Shown: piece after piece, positions 1 to 9,365 of the stretch
Position numbering within the stretch: position 1 is the first letter of the stretch
Layout: the number at the start of each line of letters is the position of its first letter
Notes under the pieces: model-generated
The model's input: only the letters and a program-made list of their open reading frames with translations
What the model was told of the DNA's origin: nothing
Databases searched by the model: none
Translations under genes and position numbers: made by a program
DNA from: Pseudomonadota bacterium
GTDB taxonomy: Bacteria > Pseudomonadota > Alphaproteobacteria > Rhizobiales > Xanthobacteraceae
DNA: 11,961 bases
NCBI GenBank assembly: GCA_963205465.1
Contig: CAUJKG010000193.1
Span: forward strand, 1-11,961
Reading direction: 5' to 3'

Positions 1-1
1 G

Positions 2-1237
2 AGCACGGTCATGATCTTCATTGGCCGGAGCTATGTCACCGCGAGCGAAGCCAAGGCGCAGTCCGAAGCCGAGATGCGTTACGCGCTGACGAGGCTGCGT
101 GAGAACGGCGAAAGCATCGCGCTGATCGACGGTGAGCGTGAGGAAAAGGAAGGCTTGCGTGCGATCCTTGCCGATGTGCTCGATCGCTGGCGCGCGATCC
201 GCAAGCAATACATGCGTACGACAATCGTGGCGCAGTCGAGTTTCCTGCTCGCGCCGGTGATTCCGGTCATTCTCTCGGCGCCCAAATATCTCGACGGTTC
301 GATGACGCTGGGGCAGGTGATTCAGGCGTCATCTGCCTTCGTCACCGTGCAGACGGCGTTCAACTGGATCGTCGACAACTATCCGCGGCTTGCCGATTGG
401 ACCGCGAGCGCGCGCCGTACCTCGTCGCTGATGGTCGCCCTCGACGGTTTGGAAAAGGCGGAGAACGACACGAGTGCGCGGCGCATCCACATGGCCGATG
501 CGCCCGAAGGCGTCGCGCTGCGTCTCGACATGGTTTCGGTGGCGCTCGATGACGGCACCGGCGTGGTGAAGGATGCCGAGGTCACGATCGCGCCGGGCGA
601 GCGCGTGCTGATCGTGGGCGAGTCGGGTTCGGGCAAGAGCACGCTGATCCGCGCCATTGCCGGCCTCTGGCCCTGGGGCGGCGGCGAGATCGAGATCGCC
701 AAGGGTGCGCAATTGAACTTCCTGCCGCAACGTCCCTACGTTCCAGTGGGCTCGCTTCTGCGCGCTGCCGCTTATCCAATGGACGAACAGGAAATCGATC
801 GGGAGGTCGTGATCGAGGCGCTGAAGGCCGTCGGTCTCGAGCAGCACATCGAGCGCCTCGAAGAAGACGACGAGCCGTGGGAGCAGACGCTTTCCGGCGG
901 CGAGAAGCAGCGTTTGGCCTTTGCGCGGCTCTTGGTCCACAAGCCCGATATCGCGGTGCTGGATGAAGCGACCTCCGCGCTGGATACGGTCAGCCAGGAA
1001 AAGCTGATGAACCTGATCCGCGAACGCTTGCCGGAAATGACCATTATCAGCGTCGGACACCGTCCGGAGCTAGAAGAGTTTCACGAGCGCAAGCTCGTGC
1101 TCGAACTCGATAAGGGCGGCGCCAAGATCGCGAAGGATATCGACATCGACACACCCGTGCGCCGGGGGTTCTATTTTTTCCGGCGACTGTGGCGGAATCG
1201 GCAGCGGGAGGAGACGGACGACGAGGCGAAAAACTAG
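2..1237 (+). CDS. ABC transporter, fused permease/ATPase (SbmA/BacA/YddA-like), 5' truncated
   Basis: Inner-membrane half-transporter, 3' part only: the frame is open to the left edge, so the ATG at position 11 is probably internal and most of the membrane domain is missing. Numbering from that ATG, residues 1-150 are the end of an ABC_membrane_2-type domain, with a hydrophobic segment near 73-90 and a conserved NYPRLADW stretch before the linker. The nucleotide-binding domain follows: Walker A GESGSGKST at 203-211, signature LSGGEKQ at 294-300, Walker B with DEA ending near 320, and switch His350. Members of this family (COG4178; relatives SbmA/BacA, Rv1819c, YddA) move peptides, cobalamin or long-chain acyl compounds. 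The substrate here cannot be read from sequence. The C-terminus ends in a basic/acidic tail of about 25 residues. It lies 64 bp before glcF on the same strand, and a functional link to glcF is not evident. Confidence 0.9.
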   Translation, partial: STVMIFIGRSYVTASEAKAQSEAEMRYALTRLRENGESIALIDGEREEKEGLRAILADVLDRWRAIRKQYMRTTIVAQSSFLLAPVIPVILSAPKYLDGSMTLGQVIQASSAFVTVQTAFNWIVDNYPRLADWTASARRTSSLMVALDGLEKAENDTSARRIHMADAPEGVALRLDMVSVALDDGTGVVKDAEVTIAPGERVLIVGESGSGKSTLIRAIAGLWPWGGGEIEIAKGAQLNFLPQRPYVPVGSLLRAAAYPMDEQEIDREVVIEALKAVGLEQHIERLEEDDEPWEQTLSGGEKQRLAFARLLVHKPDIAVLDEATSALDTVSQEKLMNLIRERLPEMTIISVGHRPELEEFHERKLVLELDKGGAKIAKDIDIDTPVRRGFYFFRRLWRNRQREETDDEAKN

Positions 1238-1301
1238 TGTCGTCCTGGCGGAGGAGGCATCCAGCATTGCCTTCCATCGCGCTCCATGACACCAATCGCT
1301 T

Positions 1302-2652
1302 ATGCAGACCCATTTTTCGCTGACCCAGCTTGCCGATCCGGAGATCGCGGAATCCGACAAGATCCTGCGCGCCTGCGTGCATTGCGGGTTCTGCACCGCA
1401 ACCTGCCCGACTTATGTGTTGCTCGGCGACGAACTCGATAGCCCGCGCGGCCGCATCTATCTGATCAAGCAGATGCTGGAGCAGGATCGCGCGGCGACCG
1501 GCGAAGACGTCAAGCACATCGACCGCTGCCTTTCCTGCCTGTCCTGCATGACGACTTGCCCCTCGGGCGTGCACTACATGCACCTGGTCGATCATGCGCG
1601 GAACCATATCGAGAAGACCTACCGCCGCCCGCTCTCGGACAAGTTCTCGCGCACGCTGTTGCGGCTGGTGATGCCTTATCCGAAGCGTTTCCGCGCCATG
1701 ATGACGATTGCGCCGTTCCTGCGCTGGATCGCACCGCTTGCCGGCTCGCTCGGCATGAACCGGATCGCGGCGATGCTCGCTCTCGCGCCGCGTGCGCTAC
1801 CCAAAGCCAGCGTGACGCTGCGTCATCACCCCGCGCCCGGCGAGAAGAAAGGCCGCGTCGCGCTGATGTCGGGTTGCGTCGATCAGGTGGTGAAGCCCTC
1901 CATCCGCGACGCGACCATCCGGCTTCTCACCCGTCATGGCATCGAAGTGGTGCTGCCCGAAGGCGAAGCCTGCTGCGGCTCGCTCGCCCATCACATGGGC
2001 CGCGAGCACGACGCGCATGCCTTTCTCAAGAACAATATCGACGTCTGGACCCGCGAGAGCGAAAAGGGCGGGCTCGATGCGATCCTGATCACGGCTTCGG
2101 GCTGCGGGACAACGGTGAAGGATTATGGCTTCATGCTCCGCAACGACAAGGAATATGCCGAGAAGGCGGCGCGGGTTTCTGCGCTTGCCAAAGACATCAC
2201 CGAATATGTCTCGATGCTGGAACTGAAACGCGGCGACGCGCCGAAGCTCCCCGTCGCCTATCATTCCGCCTGCTCGATGCAGCACGGCCAGAAGATCACG
2301 CGAGAGCCAAAGCAGCTCCTGACCGGCATGGGCTTCGAGGTGCGCGATGTTCCCGAAGGGCATCTATGCTGTGGCTCGGCGGGAACCTACAACATGCTCC
2401 AGCCCGAGATTGCGGGCCGCCTGCGCGAGCGCAAGGTTGCGAATGTCCGCTCGACCGCAGCGGGCCTGATCGCAACCGGAAACGTAGGCTGCATGGTGCA
2501 GATCGGTGCGAGCCTCGAATGGCCGATCGTCCATACCGTGGAATTACTCGATTGGGCGAGCGGCGGACCGCGGCCGGCGGCGCTGGATGGCTGGAATCCC
2601 CCGGAGGGTTTGTGGCATAACGCTGCCACTCTAAATCCAGGGGAGAAGGCCG

Positions 2653-2681
<29 letters not shown>
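1302..2681 (+). CDS. glcF: Glycolate oxidase iron-sulfur subunit GlcF
   Basis: Electron-transfer subunit of the membrane-associated glycolate oxidase (GlcDEF), which oxidises glycolate to glyoxylate. Two CxxCxxCxxxCP ferredoxin motifs are visible: C25/C28/C31/C35 and C76/C79/C82/C86. Two cysteine-rich CCG-type domains follow (C192 and C224-C225; C324 and C356-C357), plus a GNVGC segment at 393-397. The region after the start (ILRACVHCGFCTATCPTY, then LLGDELDSPRGRIYLIKQ) closely resembles E. coli GlcF, which supports this ATG although no good Shine-Dalgarno sequence precedes it. At 459 residues it is longer than E. coli GlcF (about 407). The last 30 or so residues after VELLDWASGG look like an unconserved extension running into the next gene. 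The last 29 bp overlap the malate synthase gene, implying translational coupling. glcD and glcE are absent nearby, so they must lie elsewhere if the enzyme is complete. Confidence 0.93.
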
Positions 2682-4506
<1,825 letters not shown>

Positions 4507-4510
4507 CCGC

Positions 4511-4557
4511 CTTCATCCTTCGAGACGCGCGACTTTGCCGCGCTCTTCAGGATGAGG
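4511..4557. repeat. Dispersed intergenic palindromic repeat (Bradyrhizobium-group type)
   Basis: Imperfect palindrome just after malate synthase. The outer arms are tcatcct (4513-4519) and aggatga (4549-4555), with a GC-rich interior (gacgcgcga ... gccgcgct). From memory, the pattern 'catccttcgagacgc ... ctcaggatgagg' is a common intergenic repeat in Bradyrhizobium/Rhodopseudomonas-type genomes. Its right arm recurs exactly as 14 bases (tcttcaggatgagg) at 7129-7142. It may form a hairpin in RNA at the 3' end of aceB mRNA. Confidence 0.6.
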
Positions 4558-4561
4558 AAAC

Positions 4562-4597
4562 AAAAAACGGGCCGCTCTTTATCAGAGCGGCCCGTTT
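4562..4597. terminator. Bidirectional rho-independent terminator between convergent genes
   Basis: A perfect 14-bp stem, aaacgggccgctct (4565-4578) paired with agagcggcccgttt (4584-4597), closes a 5-base loop. On the minus strand the stem is followed by six T residues (complement of 4562-4567), a strong terminator for the L,D-transpeptidase gene. On the plus strand the T run is only three, so it ends malate synthase transcripts more weakly. Confidence 0.87.
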
Positions 4598-4627
4598 GCT
4601 TGTCGTGCAGAGAGAGACTGTCGAAAC

Positions 4628-5686
4628 CTAGAGCACTACCACCCGCGCGCCGACCCGCACGCGATTGTAGAGATCGATCACGTCCTGGTTGCGCATCCGG
4701 AAGCAGCCAGACGAAACCGCGCTGCCGATGGTGTGCGGCTCGTTGGAGCCGTGGATGCGGTAGAGCGACGAGCCGAGATAGAGCGCGCGCGCGCCGAGCG
4801 GATTGTTCGGGCCACCCGGCATATGCACGGGCAGATAAGGCTGGCGCAGGCGCATTTCCGCGGGCGGCCGCCAATCCGGCCATTCCTTCTTCGACGACAC
4901 CGTTTTCACGCCCTTCCAGGAGAACCCCGGACGGCCGACGCCGACGCCGTAGCGAAGCGCGCGGCCGTTGCCGAGCACGAGATAGAGATAGCGCGTGCGC
5001 GTATCGATCACGATGCTGCCGGCCGGCTCCTTGGTTTCAAAGGCGACCTCGGTGCGTTCGAAGCGCGGGTCGAACCGGTTCTGGCGCGGCGGCTGTTCCT
5101 GCGGGTTGGTGCGGGCGACACGCTGCGGCTGCTGATCCGGCTGCTGATAGACCGGCGCCTCGCGCGGATACTGCATCGGGCGGCGCTGGTACTGCTGCTG
5201 TTGCTGCGGCGGATAGTAATACTGCTGCGCCTGCGGCTGTTGCGGCTCGTTGTAACGCTGCGTGCCGTTGCCAGTGACCAGGAATTCGATGAAGCCGCCG
5301 CCGAGATTCGGCCGCGCCTGCGGCGCGTAATATTGCGGCTGCTGCTGATTATATTGCTGCTGCTGTTGCGGATAATATTGCGGGCTCTCGTAGGAGTGCC
5401 GCTGCTGCTGGTAATACTGGACCTGCTGCACCTGCGGCGCAGCTTCCGGCGTTTCCGCCTCGCCCTGCGGCGCGGTGACTTCCGTATCCCATTCCTGGTG
5501 CTGCGGACGCTGGACCTGACGCGGTTGGGGCTTGCGCTGCCGATCCGGCGCGGCGACGCGCGGCGCCGGGATCACGCTCGGTCCCCGCAGTTGCGCGACT
5601 TGCAGCGAATGGGGAGCGGTTTGGTCGTTCGCGGCGGCGGGAGCCGCGGCGAAGGCGAAAGCGAAAACGAAAACGAATTTACGCAT
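4628..5686 (-). CDS. L,D-transpeptidase (YkuD domain) with Gln/Pro/Tyr-rich linker
   Basis: Secreted cell-wall enzyme that would form 3-3 peptidoglycan cross-links or attach proteins to peptidoglycan. The 352 residues begin with a Sec signal peptide (MRKF, then a hydrophobic Phe/Val/Ala stretch, likely cut after Ala19). A basic/Pro-rich stretch and a low-complexity Gln/Pro/Tyr-rich region at about 87-202 follow. The YkuD catalytic domain covers about 222-352. The active site is visible: IHGSNEP with His312, then SSGCFRM with Cys328, matching the family HGx...S-x-GC pattern. The domain lies at the very C-terminus with no added tail. The start fits the signal peptide although no Shine-Dalgarno sequence is clear. 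A strong terminator lies 30 bp past the stop. The 187 bp upstream separate it from the MFS gene and contain a tandem repeat, so it probably has its own promoter. The substrate (peptidoglycan or an outer-membrane protein) is not determinable. Confidence 0.91.
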   Translation of the reverse strand: MRKFVFVFAFAFAAAPAAANDQTAPHSLQVAQLRGPSVIPAPRVAAPDRQRKPQPRQVQRPQHQEWDTEVTAPQGEAETPEAAPQVQQVQYYQQQRHSYESPQYYPQQQQQYNQQQPQYYAPQARPNLGGGFIEFLVTGNGTQRYNEPQQPQAQQYYYPPQQQQQYQRRPMQYPREAPVYQQPDQQPQRVARTNPQEQPPRQNRFDPRFERTEVAFETKEPAGSIVIDTRTRYLYLVLGNGRALRYGVGVGRPGFSWKGVKTVSSKKEWPDWRPPAEMRLRQPYLPVHMPGGPNNPLGARALYLGSSLYRIHGSNEPHTIGSAVSSGCFRMRNQDVIDLYNRVRVGARVVVL

Positions 5687-5824
5687 CGACGTACTCGGTT
5701 ACTGGGCGCCGAAAACAATCGCGCGGACGAAGGCTCGCGCGCATTTGCGTTAGTAATTTGTCATCCCAACCGATTGGTAAATTCGCGCGGGTTCTTGCCG
5801 CAAAGCGCTGGAAACACGCAGGTT

Positions 5825-5873
5825 GCTTGCGATCATGGTTTCCGATCGCTTGAGGATCATGGTTTCGGGATCG
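5825..5873. repeat. Two-copy tandem repeat, about 24-bp period, upstream of the L,D-transpeptidase gene
   Basis: Copy 1, gcttgcgatcatggtttc plus cgatcg (5825-5848), and copy 2, gcttgaggatcatggtttc plus gggatcg (5848-5873), share the 12-base core gatcatggtttc (5831-5842 and 5855-5866). Copy 2 abuts the stop codon of the MFS gene. A spacing of 24 bp, a little over two helical turns, could place two protein-binding sites on similar faces, but a regulator is not identifiable. It may equally be a small local duplication. Confidence 0.6.
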
Positions 5874-7058
5874 TTAATGCTGCGGCCGGCGGATGAATAG
5901 GAAGCAGACGAGCGACACTGCGATAAACCCGGCCGTGAGCGCGAGGGCCGCGGGATCGGACACGCGCTCGATCACGAGCGCCATCGCGACCGGGGCGGCG
6001 GCCTGCACCGCGAGCGCGGGTAACGCGAGCCGGCCGACTAGATGGCCGTAACCCTTAGGCCCGAACAGCGCGAGCGGTAGCGTGCCGCGCGCGATGGTTT
6101 GAAGCCCGTTCGCCGCGCCGAACAGAATGACGAAAAGTCCCGCCGTAATCGCGCTGATCCCGAAGATGGCGAAGATGCCGAAGGCGGAGATCAGCAGTCC
6201 CGACGAAAAGCGCGCCACGCTTAAAGGATGGGTATGGCGCGCGACCGCAAGTTCGCAAATCCGCGCGAAGACCTGCGCCGGTCCGAACAGCGCGCCGATG
6301 AAAACGGCCGTTGCGCGGTCGATCCCCATACGCTCGTAGATCAGTAGCATATGCGTGAGCATGCCCGACTGCGCGAACATGAAGGTCGCGAAGGCGCAGG
6401 CAACCAGTACGAAGACCAGCCCTTTGGCCACGAGCACGGCCGGAGCCTTTTCGCCTTCGACCCGGAGCGGCGCTTCCGCTTTCGTGCGCGGGATCGCAAA
6501 TGCATGGAGCGGCGCCACCACCAGCGCGAGAATGGCGGCATAGATGAAATAGGTGCCGCGCCAGTCCGTGATCGTGAGGAGGAGATGCGTCGCGGGCCAG
6601 CTTACGGTCGAGGCGAAGCCGCCCATGAGCGTCAGCAGCGTGATCTGCTTGCGTGCATCCGCGCCGAAGATGCGTGTCAGCGTGGCAAAGGCGGGATCGT
6701 AGAGGTTCATCGACATCGCGACGCCAAGCACGACCCAGATCGCGAAATAGATTACCGGGTGCGTCGCAAATGGCAGTGCGGCAAGACCAGCCGCGCCAAG
6801 CAGCGAGCCCGCGCCCATCACGTAATGCCCGCCATGCCGGTCAATGGCCTTACCGACGAAAGGAGAGGCGAGGCCGCCGGCGAGGAGCCCCGCGGAAATG
6901 CCGCTCATCGCGAGCGCGATCGGCCAGCCGCGCGCTTGCGCCAGAAGCGGAAGCAGCAATGCGGCGGCATAAAAGAGCGTTCCCCATGTCAGGATCATGG
7001 TGATCCCGAGGACCGGAACGGCGCGGCGGCTACCGCGCATTTTTTGGAGAAGCGGCAT
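5874..7058 (-). CDS. Major facilitator superfamily transporter, substrate unknown
   Basis: Integral inner-membrane secondary transporter of 394 residues, the usual size for a 12-helix MFS protein. Hydrophobic segments fill the length in two halves, separated by a central loop near 190-210 containing RTKAEAPLRVEGEK. The MFS motif A appears between helices 2 and 3 as GKAIDRHGG (69-77). The N-terminus is short and basic (MRGSRR). Met7 (codon at 7038-7040) is an alternative start, and neither start has a strong Shine-Dalgarno sequence. It is divergent from the extensin-like gene, with a 150-bp shared upstream region. It lies upstream of the L,D-transpeptidase on the same strand but 187 bp away, so an operon is doubtful. 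No substrate-specific residue pattern was recognised. Confidence 0.87.
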   Translation of the reverse strand: MPLLQKMRGSRRAVPVLGITMILTWGTLFYAAALLLPLLAQARGWPIALAMSGISAGLLAGGLASPFVGKAIDRHGGHYVMGAGSLLGAAGLAALPFATHPVIYFAIWVVLGVAMSMNLYDPAFATLTRIFGADARKQITLLTLMGGFASTVSWPATHLLLTITDWRGTYFIYAAILALVVAPLHAFAIPRTKAEAPLRVEGEKAPAVLVAKGLVFVLVACAFATFMFAQSGMLTHMLLIYERMGIDRATAVFIGALFGPAQVFARICELAVARHTHPLSVARFSSGLLISAFGIFAIFGISAITAGLFVILFGAANGLQTIARGTLPLALFGPKGYGHLVGRLALPALAVQAAAPVAMALVIERVSDPAALALTAGFIAVSLVCFLFIRRPQH

Positions 7059-7128
7059 TCGCCGTCTTTCTGCCGCGTCTGTTAATGGGCGGCAATGGTT
7101 TGATTTGCATGGCTGTACGCAACCTTGA

Positions 7129-7142
7129 TCTTCAGGATGAGG
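7129..7142 (+). repeat. Half-copy of the intergenic palindromic repeat
   Basis: The 14 bases tcttcaggatgagg are identical to 4544-4557, the right arm of the palindrome after malate synthase. The left arm is not found here, so this looks like a decayed or partial copy in the divergent intergenic region. Confidence 0.4.
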
Positions 7143-7168
7143 TCCGGGGCCATGGCAGGCCGCCCTTC

Positions 7169-7182
7169 TTAACTCCCCTTAA
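7169..7182. promoter_or_regulatory. Possible CtrA-like site, TTAA-N6-TTAA
   Basis: Two TTAA half-sites, at 7169-7172 and 7179-7182, lie about 27-40 bp before the start of the extensin-like gene. The alphaproteobacterial cell-cycle regulator CtrA prefers TTAA-N7-TTAA. The spacing here is six, so this is a weak candidate. A cell-wall gene would be a plausible target. Confidence 0.22.
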
Positions 7183-7208
7183 ACGGTCATCGACGCATTT
7201 TCCCGCGC

Positions 7209-8429
7209 ATGGCGCGCGGACGTTTGTATCTCGTCGCCCCGCTCGTCGCGTTGGGGCTGTTTGGCTGTCGTGCTCTCAATTATGAGGAGCGCGCGCCCTG
7301 GCGTGCGGCTGCGGAAGAGCAGTGCGTAGCCCAACGCCTGGTGCAGGCCAGCGCCTATGTCGAGCCGGTATCCGAAATCAGCGGCAACTATGCCTGCGGA
7401 ATGAACCATCCCTTCAAGGTGCTCGCGGCCTCCGAAGGGCAGGTAACGCTGAAGCCGCAGGCCACACTCGGCTGCCCGATGACGGTCGCCTTCAATCGCT
7501 GGCTGCAGGAAGTGGCGCAGCCGGCGGCACAGGCCTGGTTCGGCGAGCGGATCATCGAGGTGCGCCAGCTTTCCTCCTATTCCTGCCGCCGCATCGGCGG
7601 CAGCGGCTCGATGTCGGAGCACGGCTTCGGCAATGCGCTGGACGTCGCCGGCTTCACTTTCGCGAGTGGCCGTATCGTTACCGTGAAGCATGGCTGGCGC
7701 GGTACGCCCGAGGAGCGCGGCTTCCTGCGCCAGGTTCATGCCGGCGGCTGCGAGATTTTCACCACCGTGCTCGGCCCCGGCTACAATGCCGCCCATGCCG
7801 ATCATTTCCATTTCGATCTTGCGCGCAGGAACACGGTGGTCTGCCGCCCCACGCCGCAACTGATCACGCCGCCGAAGCGCTATCCGAACGATCCCGGCCC
7901 GGTGCCGATGGTGAACAAGCAGCAGAAGCATTACGAGCGCTTCCCGATCGCGCGCGTCGAGCCGCAGCCGCAAAGCGATTACGAAGACGAGGACGACGCG
8001 CCGCCGCAGTCTTTCCAGCCGCGCGCGAAGAACCAGCCGCTGTCGCCGGAGCAGGCCTATCCGCCTGCCGCACCTGCGCGCGTGAACCAGCAGCCGCTCG
8101 CGCTCAATCCGCGCAATACCCCGCAACAACAGCCGCAATATCTGCAGCAGGCTCCCGCCAATTATCCGGCGCAGCAGCCGCAATACCCGCAGCAGAATTA
8201 TCCGCAGCAGTTGCGCGCGCCGACGCAAGAAGCAAACCCGAACATGCAATGGCAGCGCGGACCCGATGCCGCGCCCTATAATCCCAACCGTCTGGTGCCG
8301 CCCGGGCGCGTGGGGGCAAAGAAGAACGTCGACCAGACCGTGACCGGTTCGATCAAGAACCGGAAGCACTACAAGGATGTGCCGGCAGCCCCGAGCAACG
8401 CGTCGAAGGCGATCCCGGGCGAAGACTGA
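7209..8429 (+). CDS. Extensin-like C-terminal domain lipoprotein (LAS-type metallopeptidase fold)
   Basis: Predicted periplasmic, lipid-anchored protein of the extensin-like C family (PF06904), common in Rhizobiales. The family resembles LAS metallopeptidases that cut peptidoglycan peptides. The N-terminus is a lipoprotein signal with hydrophobic core LVAPLVALGLFGC and probable lipidated Cys20. The domain spans about 30-212. Likely zinc ligands are His138 and Asp145 in SMSEHGFGNALDVAGF, plus His199/His201 in HADHFHFDL. Paired cysteines (C39, C63, C89, C126, C181, C212) suggest disulfides. Residues 250-345 are a Gln/Pro/Tyr-rich region, followed by a basic C-terminal segment. The start is set by the lipoprotein signal, as no clear Shine-Dalgarno sequence exists. 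It converges on ubiV with a 15-bp gap. The exact bond cleaved, if any, cannot be told. Confidence 0.88.
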   Translation: MARGRLYLVAPLVALGLFGCRALNYEERAPWRAAAEEQCVAQRLVQASAYVEPVSEISGNYACGMNHPFKVLAASEGQVTLKPQATLGCPMTVAFNRWLQEVAQPAAQAWFGERIIEVRQLSSYSCRRIGGSGSMSEHGFGNALDVAGFTFASGRIVTVKHGWRGTPEERGFLRQVHAGGCEIFTTVLGPGYNAAHADHFHFDLARRNTVVCRPTPQLITPPKRYPNDPGPVPMVNKQQKHYERFPIARVEPQPQSDYEDEDDAPPQSFQPRAKNQPLSPEQAYPPAAPARVNQQPLALNPRNTPQQQPQYLQQAPANYPAQQPQYPQQNYPQQLRAPTQEANPNMQWQRGPDAAPYNPNRLVPPGRVGAKKNVDQTVTGSIKNRKHYKDVPAAPSNASKAIPGED

Positions 8430-8444
8430 ACGCGGCTCGACCGG

Positions 8445-9362
8445 TCAGGCCGGACTGGCGCTCTGCCAGGTGTGCCCCGGCTTCCCGTAATAGAATCCGT
8501 TGGCGAAGGTCGCGCGCGGCGTCAATGCGCCGAGTTGCGCGGCGGCCTCTTCGACGGCCAGCGTCTGTTTCAGCACGGCATGAAAGATGCCGGCGACCTG
8601 CACCATGTCGCAGCTATGCGGCGAAAGCCGAAACCTGGACACGCCCATGCGCTGCAATTCCGGCAACTCGCCGATCAGGTTGAGATAGCTGTGCGACATC
8701 GTCTGGATGCCGTTGATGACCAGAAAAGAGTGGGCGTCCAGCGTCGAGAGTTCGAGGCCGTCGGGATCGTTCTCGCAGACGAACAGGCAACTGTCCTTGG
8801 TGCGGTTATGCGCGCGCGCGTGATAGCAGCGCGCCGAAAGCGCGAGCGAGATGCGTCCGAATACCTGCGCCTCGATCGTGACGCCGAGTTCGGACGCAAC
8901 TGCGCATAGCGCGGCAAGGGTGGTGGCGGAGAGCTCTGCCGGTACGCAGACACCGCGCATGCCCCGCTCCGCAAGGAAGCGGAGACTTTCGCCGTTATAA
9001 ATATTCAGCATCGGCCCGCCGTAGTGAGGCCGGCCGCGCAAGGCGTGAAGCGCGGAGACGTCGTTCGCTTCGACCGGAAGCTCTTCGACCGAACAGATGC
9101 TGTCGATCAGGTTGCGGTCGGTTTTCTGCACGACCTGTCCGAGCGTCGACAGGATCACGGTTTTGCCGCCGCGTTGCAGCCGCTCGATCGCCGTCTCGAA
9201 ATATTCCGAGAACAGCGGCGCGCGTTTCGAACAGATCGTCTCGCCCACATAGACCGTCGCGACCGGAGCCGCGTCGGCGATACGGAAGTAGAAATCGCGC
9301 CAGGCTTCGGGCTGCCAGTTGAACAGGACCGGACCCAGCGCAATTTCCGGCATCGCGTTCAT
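8445..9362 (-). CDS. ubiV: O2-independent ubiquinone hydroxylation protein UbiV (U32 family)
   Basis: Partner of UbiU in a heterodimer that hydroxylates the ubiquinone ring without O2, using prephenate as the oxygen donor in E. coli. It belongs to the peptidase U32 family but acts as a 4Fe-4S protein in the cytoplasm. The four expected ligands are all present: Cys44 in GETICSKR, Cys179 in ARCYHARAH, Cys192 and Cys196 in KDSCLFVCEND. The 13- and 4-residue spacings equal those of E. coli UbiV (180, 193, 197). The 305-residue length is close to the E. coli protein (about 292). The start ATG lies 3 bp after the ubiU stop, so the two are translated from one mRNA. It is the last gene of ubiT-ubiU-ubiV and converges on the extensin-like gene. 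No convincing terminator hairpin was seen in the 15-bp gap. Confidence 0.94.
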   Translation of the reverse strand: MNAMPEIALGPVLFNWQPEAWRDFYFRIADAAPVATVYVGETICSKRAPLFSEYFETAIERLQRGGKTVILSTLGQVVQKTDRNLIDSICSVEELPVEANDVSALHALRGRPHYGGPMLNIYNGESLRFLAERGMRGVCVPAELSATTLAALCAVASELGVTIEAQVFGRISLALSARCYHARAHNRTKDSCLFVCENDPDGLELSTLDAHSFLVINGIQTMSHSYLNLIGELPELQRMGVSRFRLSPHSCDMVQVAGIFHAVLKQTLAVEEAAAQLGALTPRATFANGFYYGKPGHTWQSASPA

Positions 9363-9365
9363 GGC

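Noticed and set aside
2612..2629. gtggc/gccac inverted repeat just before the malate synthase start, as a regulatory hairpin
   Set aside because: It is a 5-bp stem with an 8-base loop inside glcF coding sequence; repeats of this size are expected by chance in GC-rich DNA.
4733..5896. A 387-codon open frame on the plus strand opposite the L,D-transpeptidase
   Set aside because: It consists of Leu/Arg-rich runs that are the complement of the Gln-rich linker codons. The minus-strand frame has a signal peptide and a YkuD active site.
7179..8369. A 396-codon open frame opposite the extensin-like gene
   Set aside because: It is a composition shadow. The plus-strand frame has a lipoprotein signal and metal-ligand motifs.
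8455..8469. Small hairpin ctggc/gccag near the convergent extensin-like and ubiV ends, as a terminator
   Set aside because: The stem is only 5 bp, it lies inside the end of ubiV, and it has no T run on either strand.
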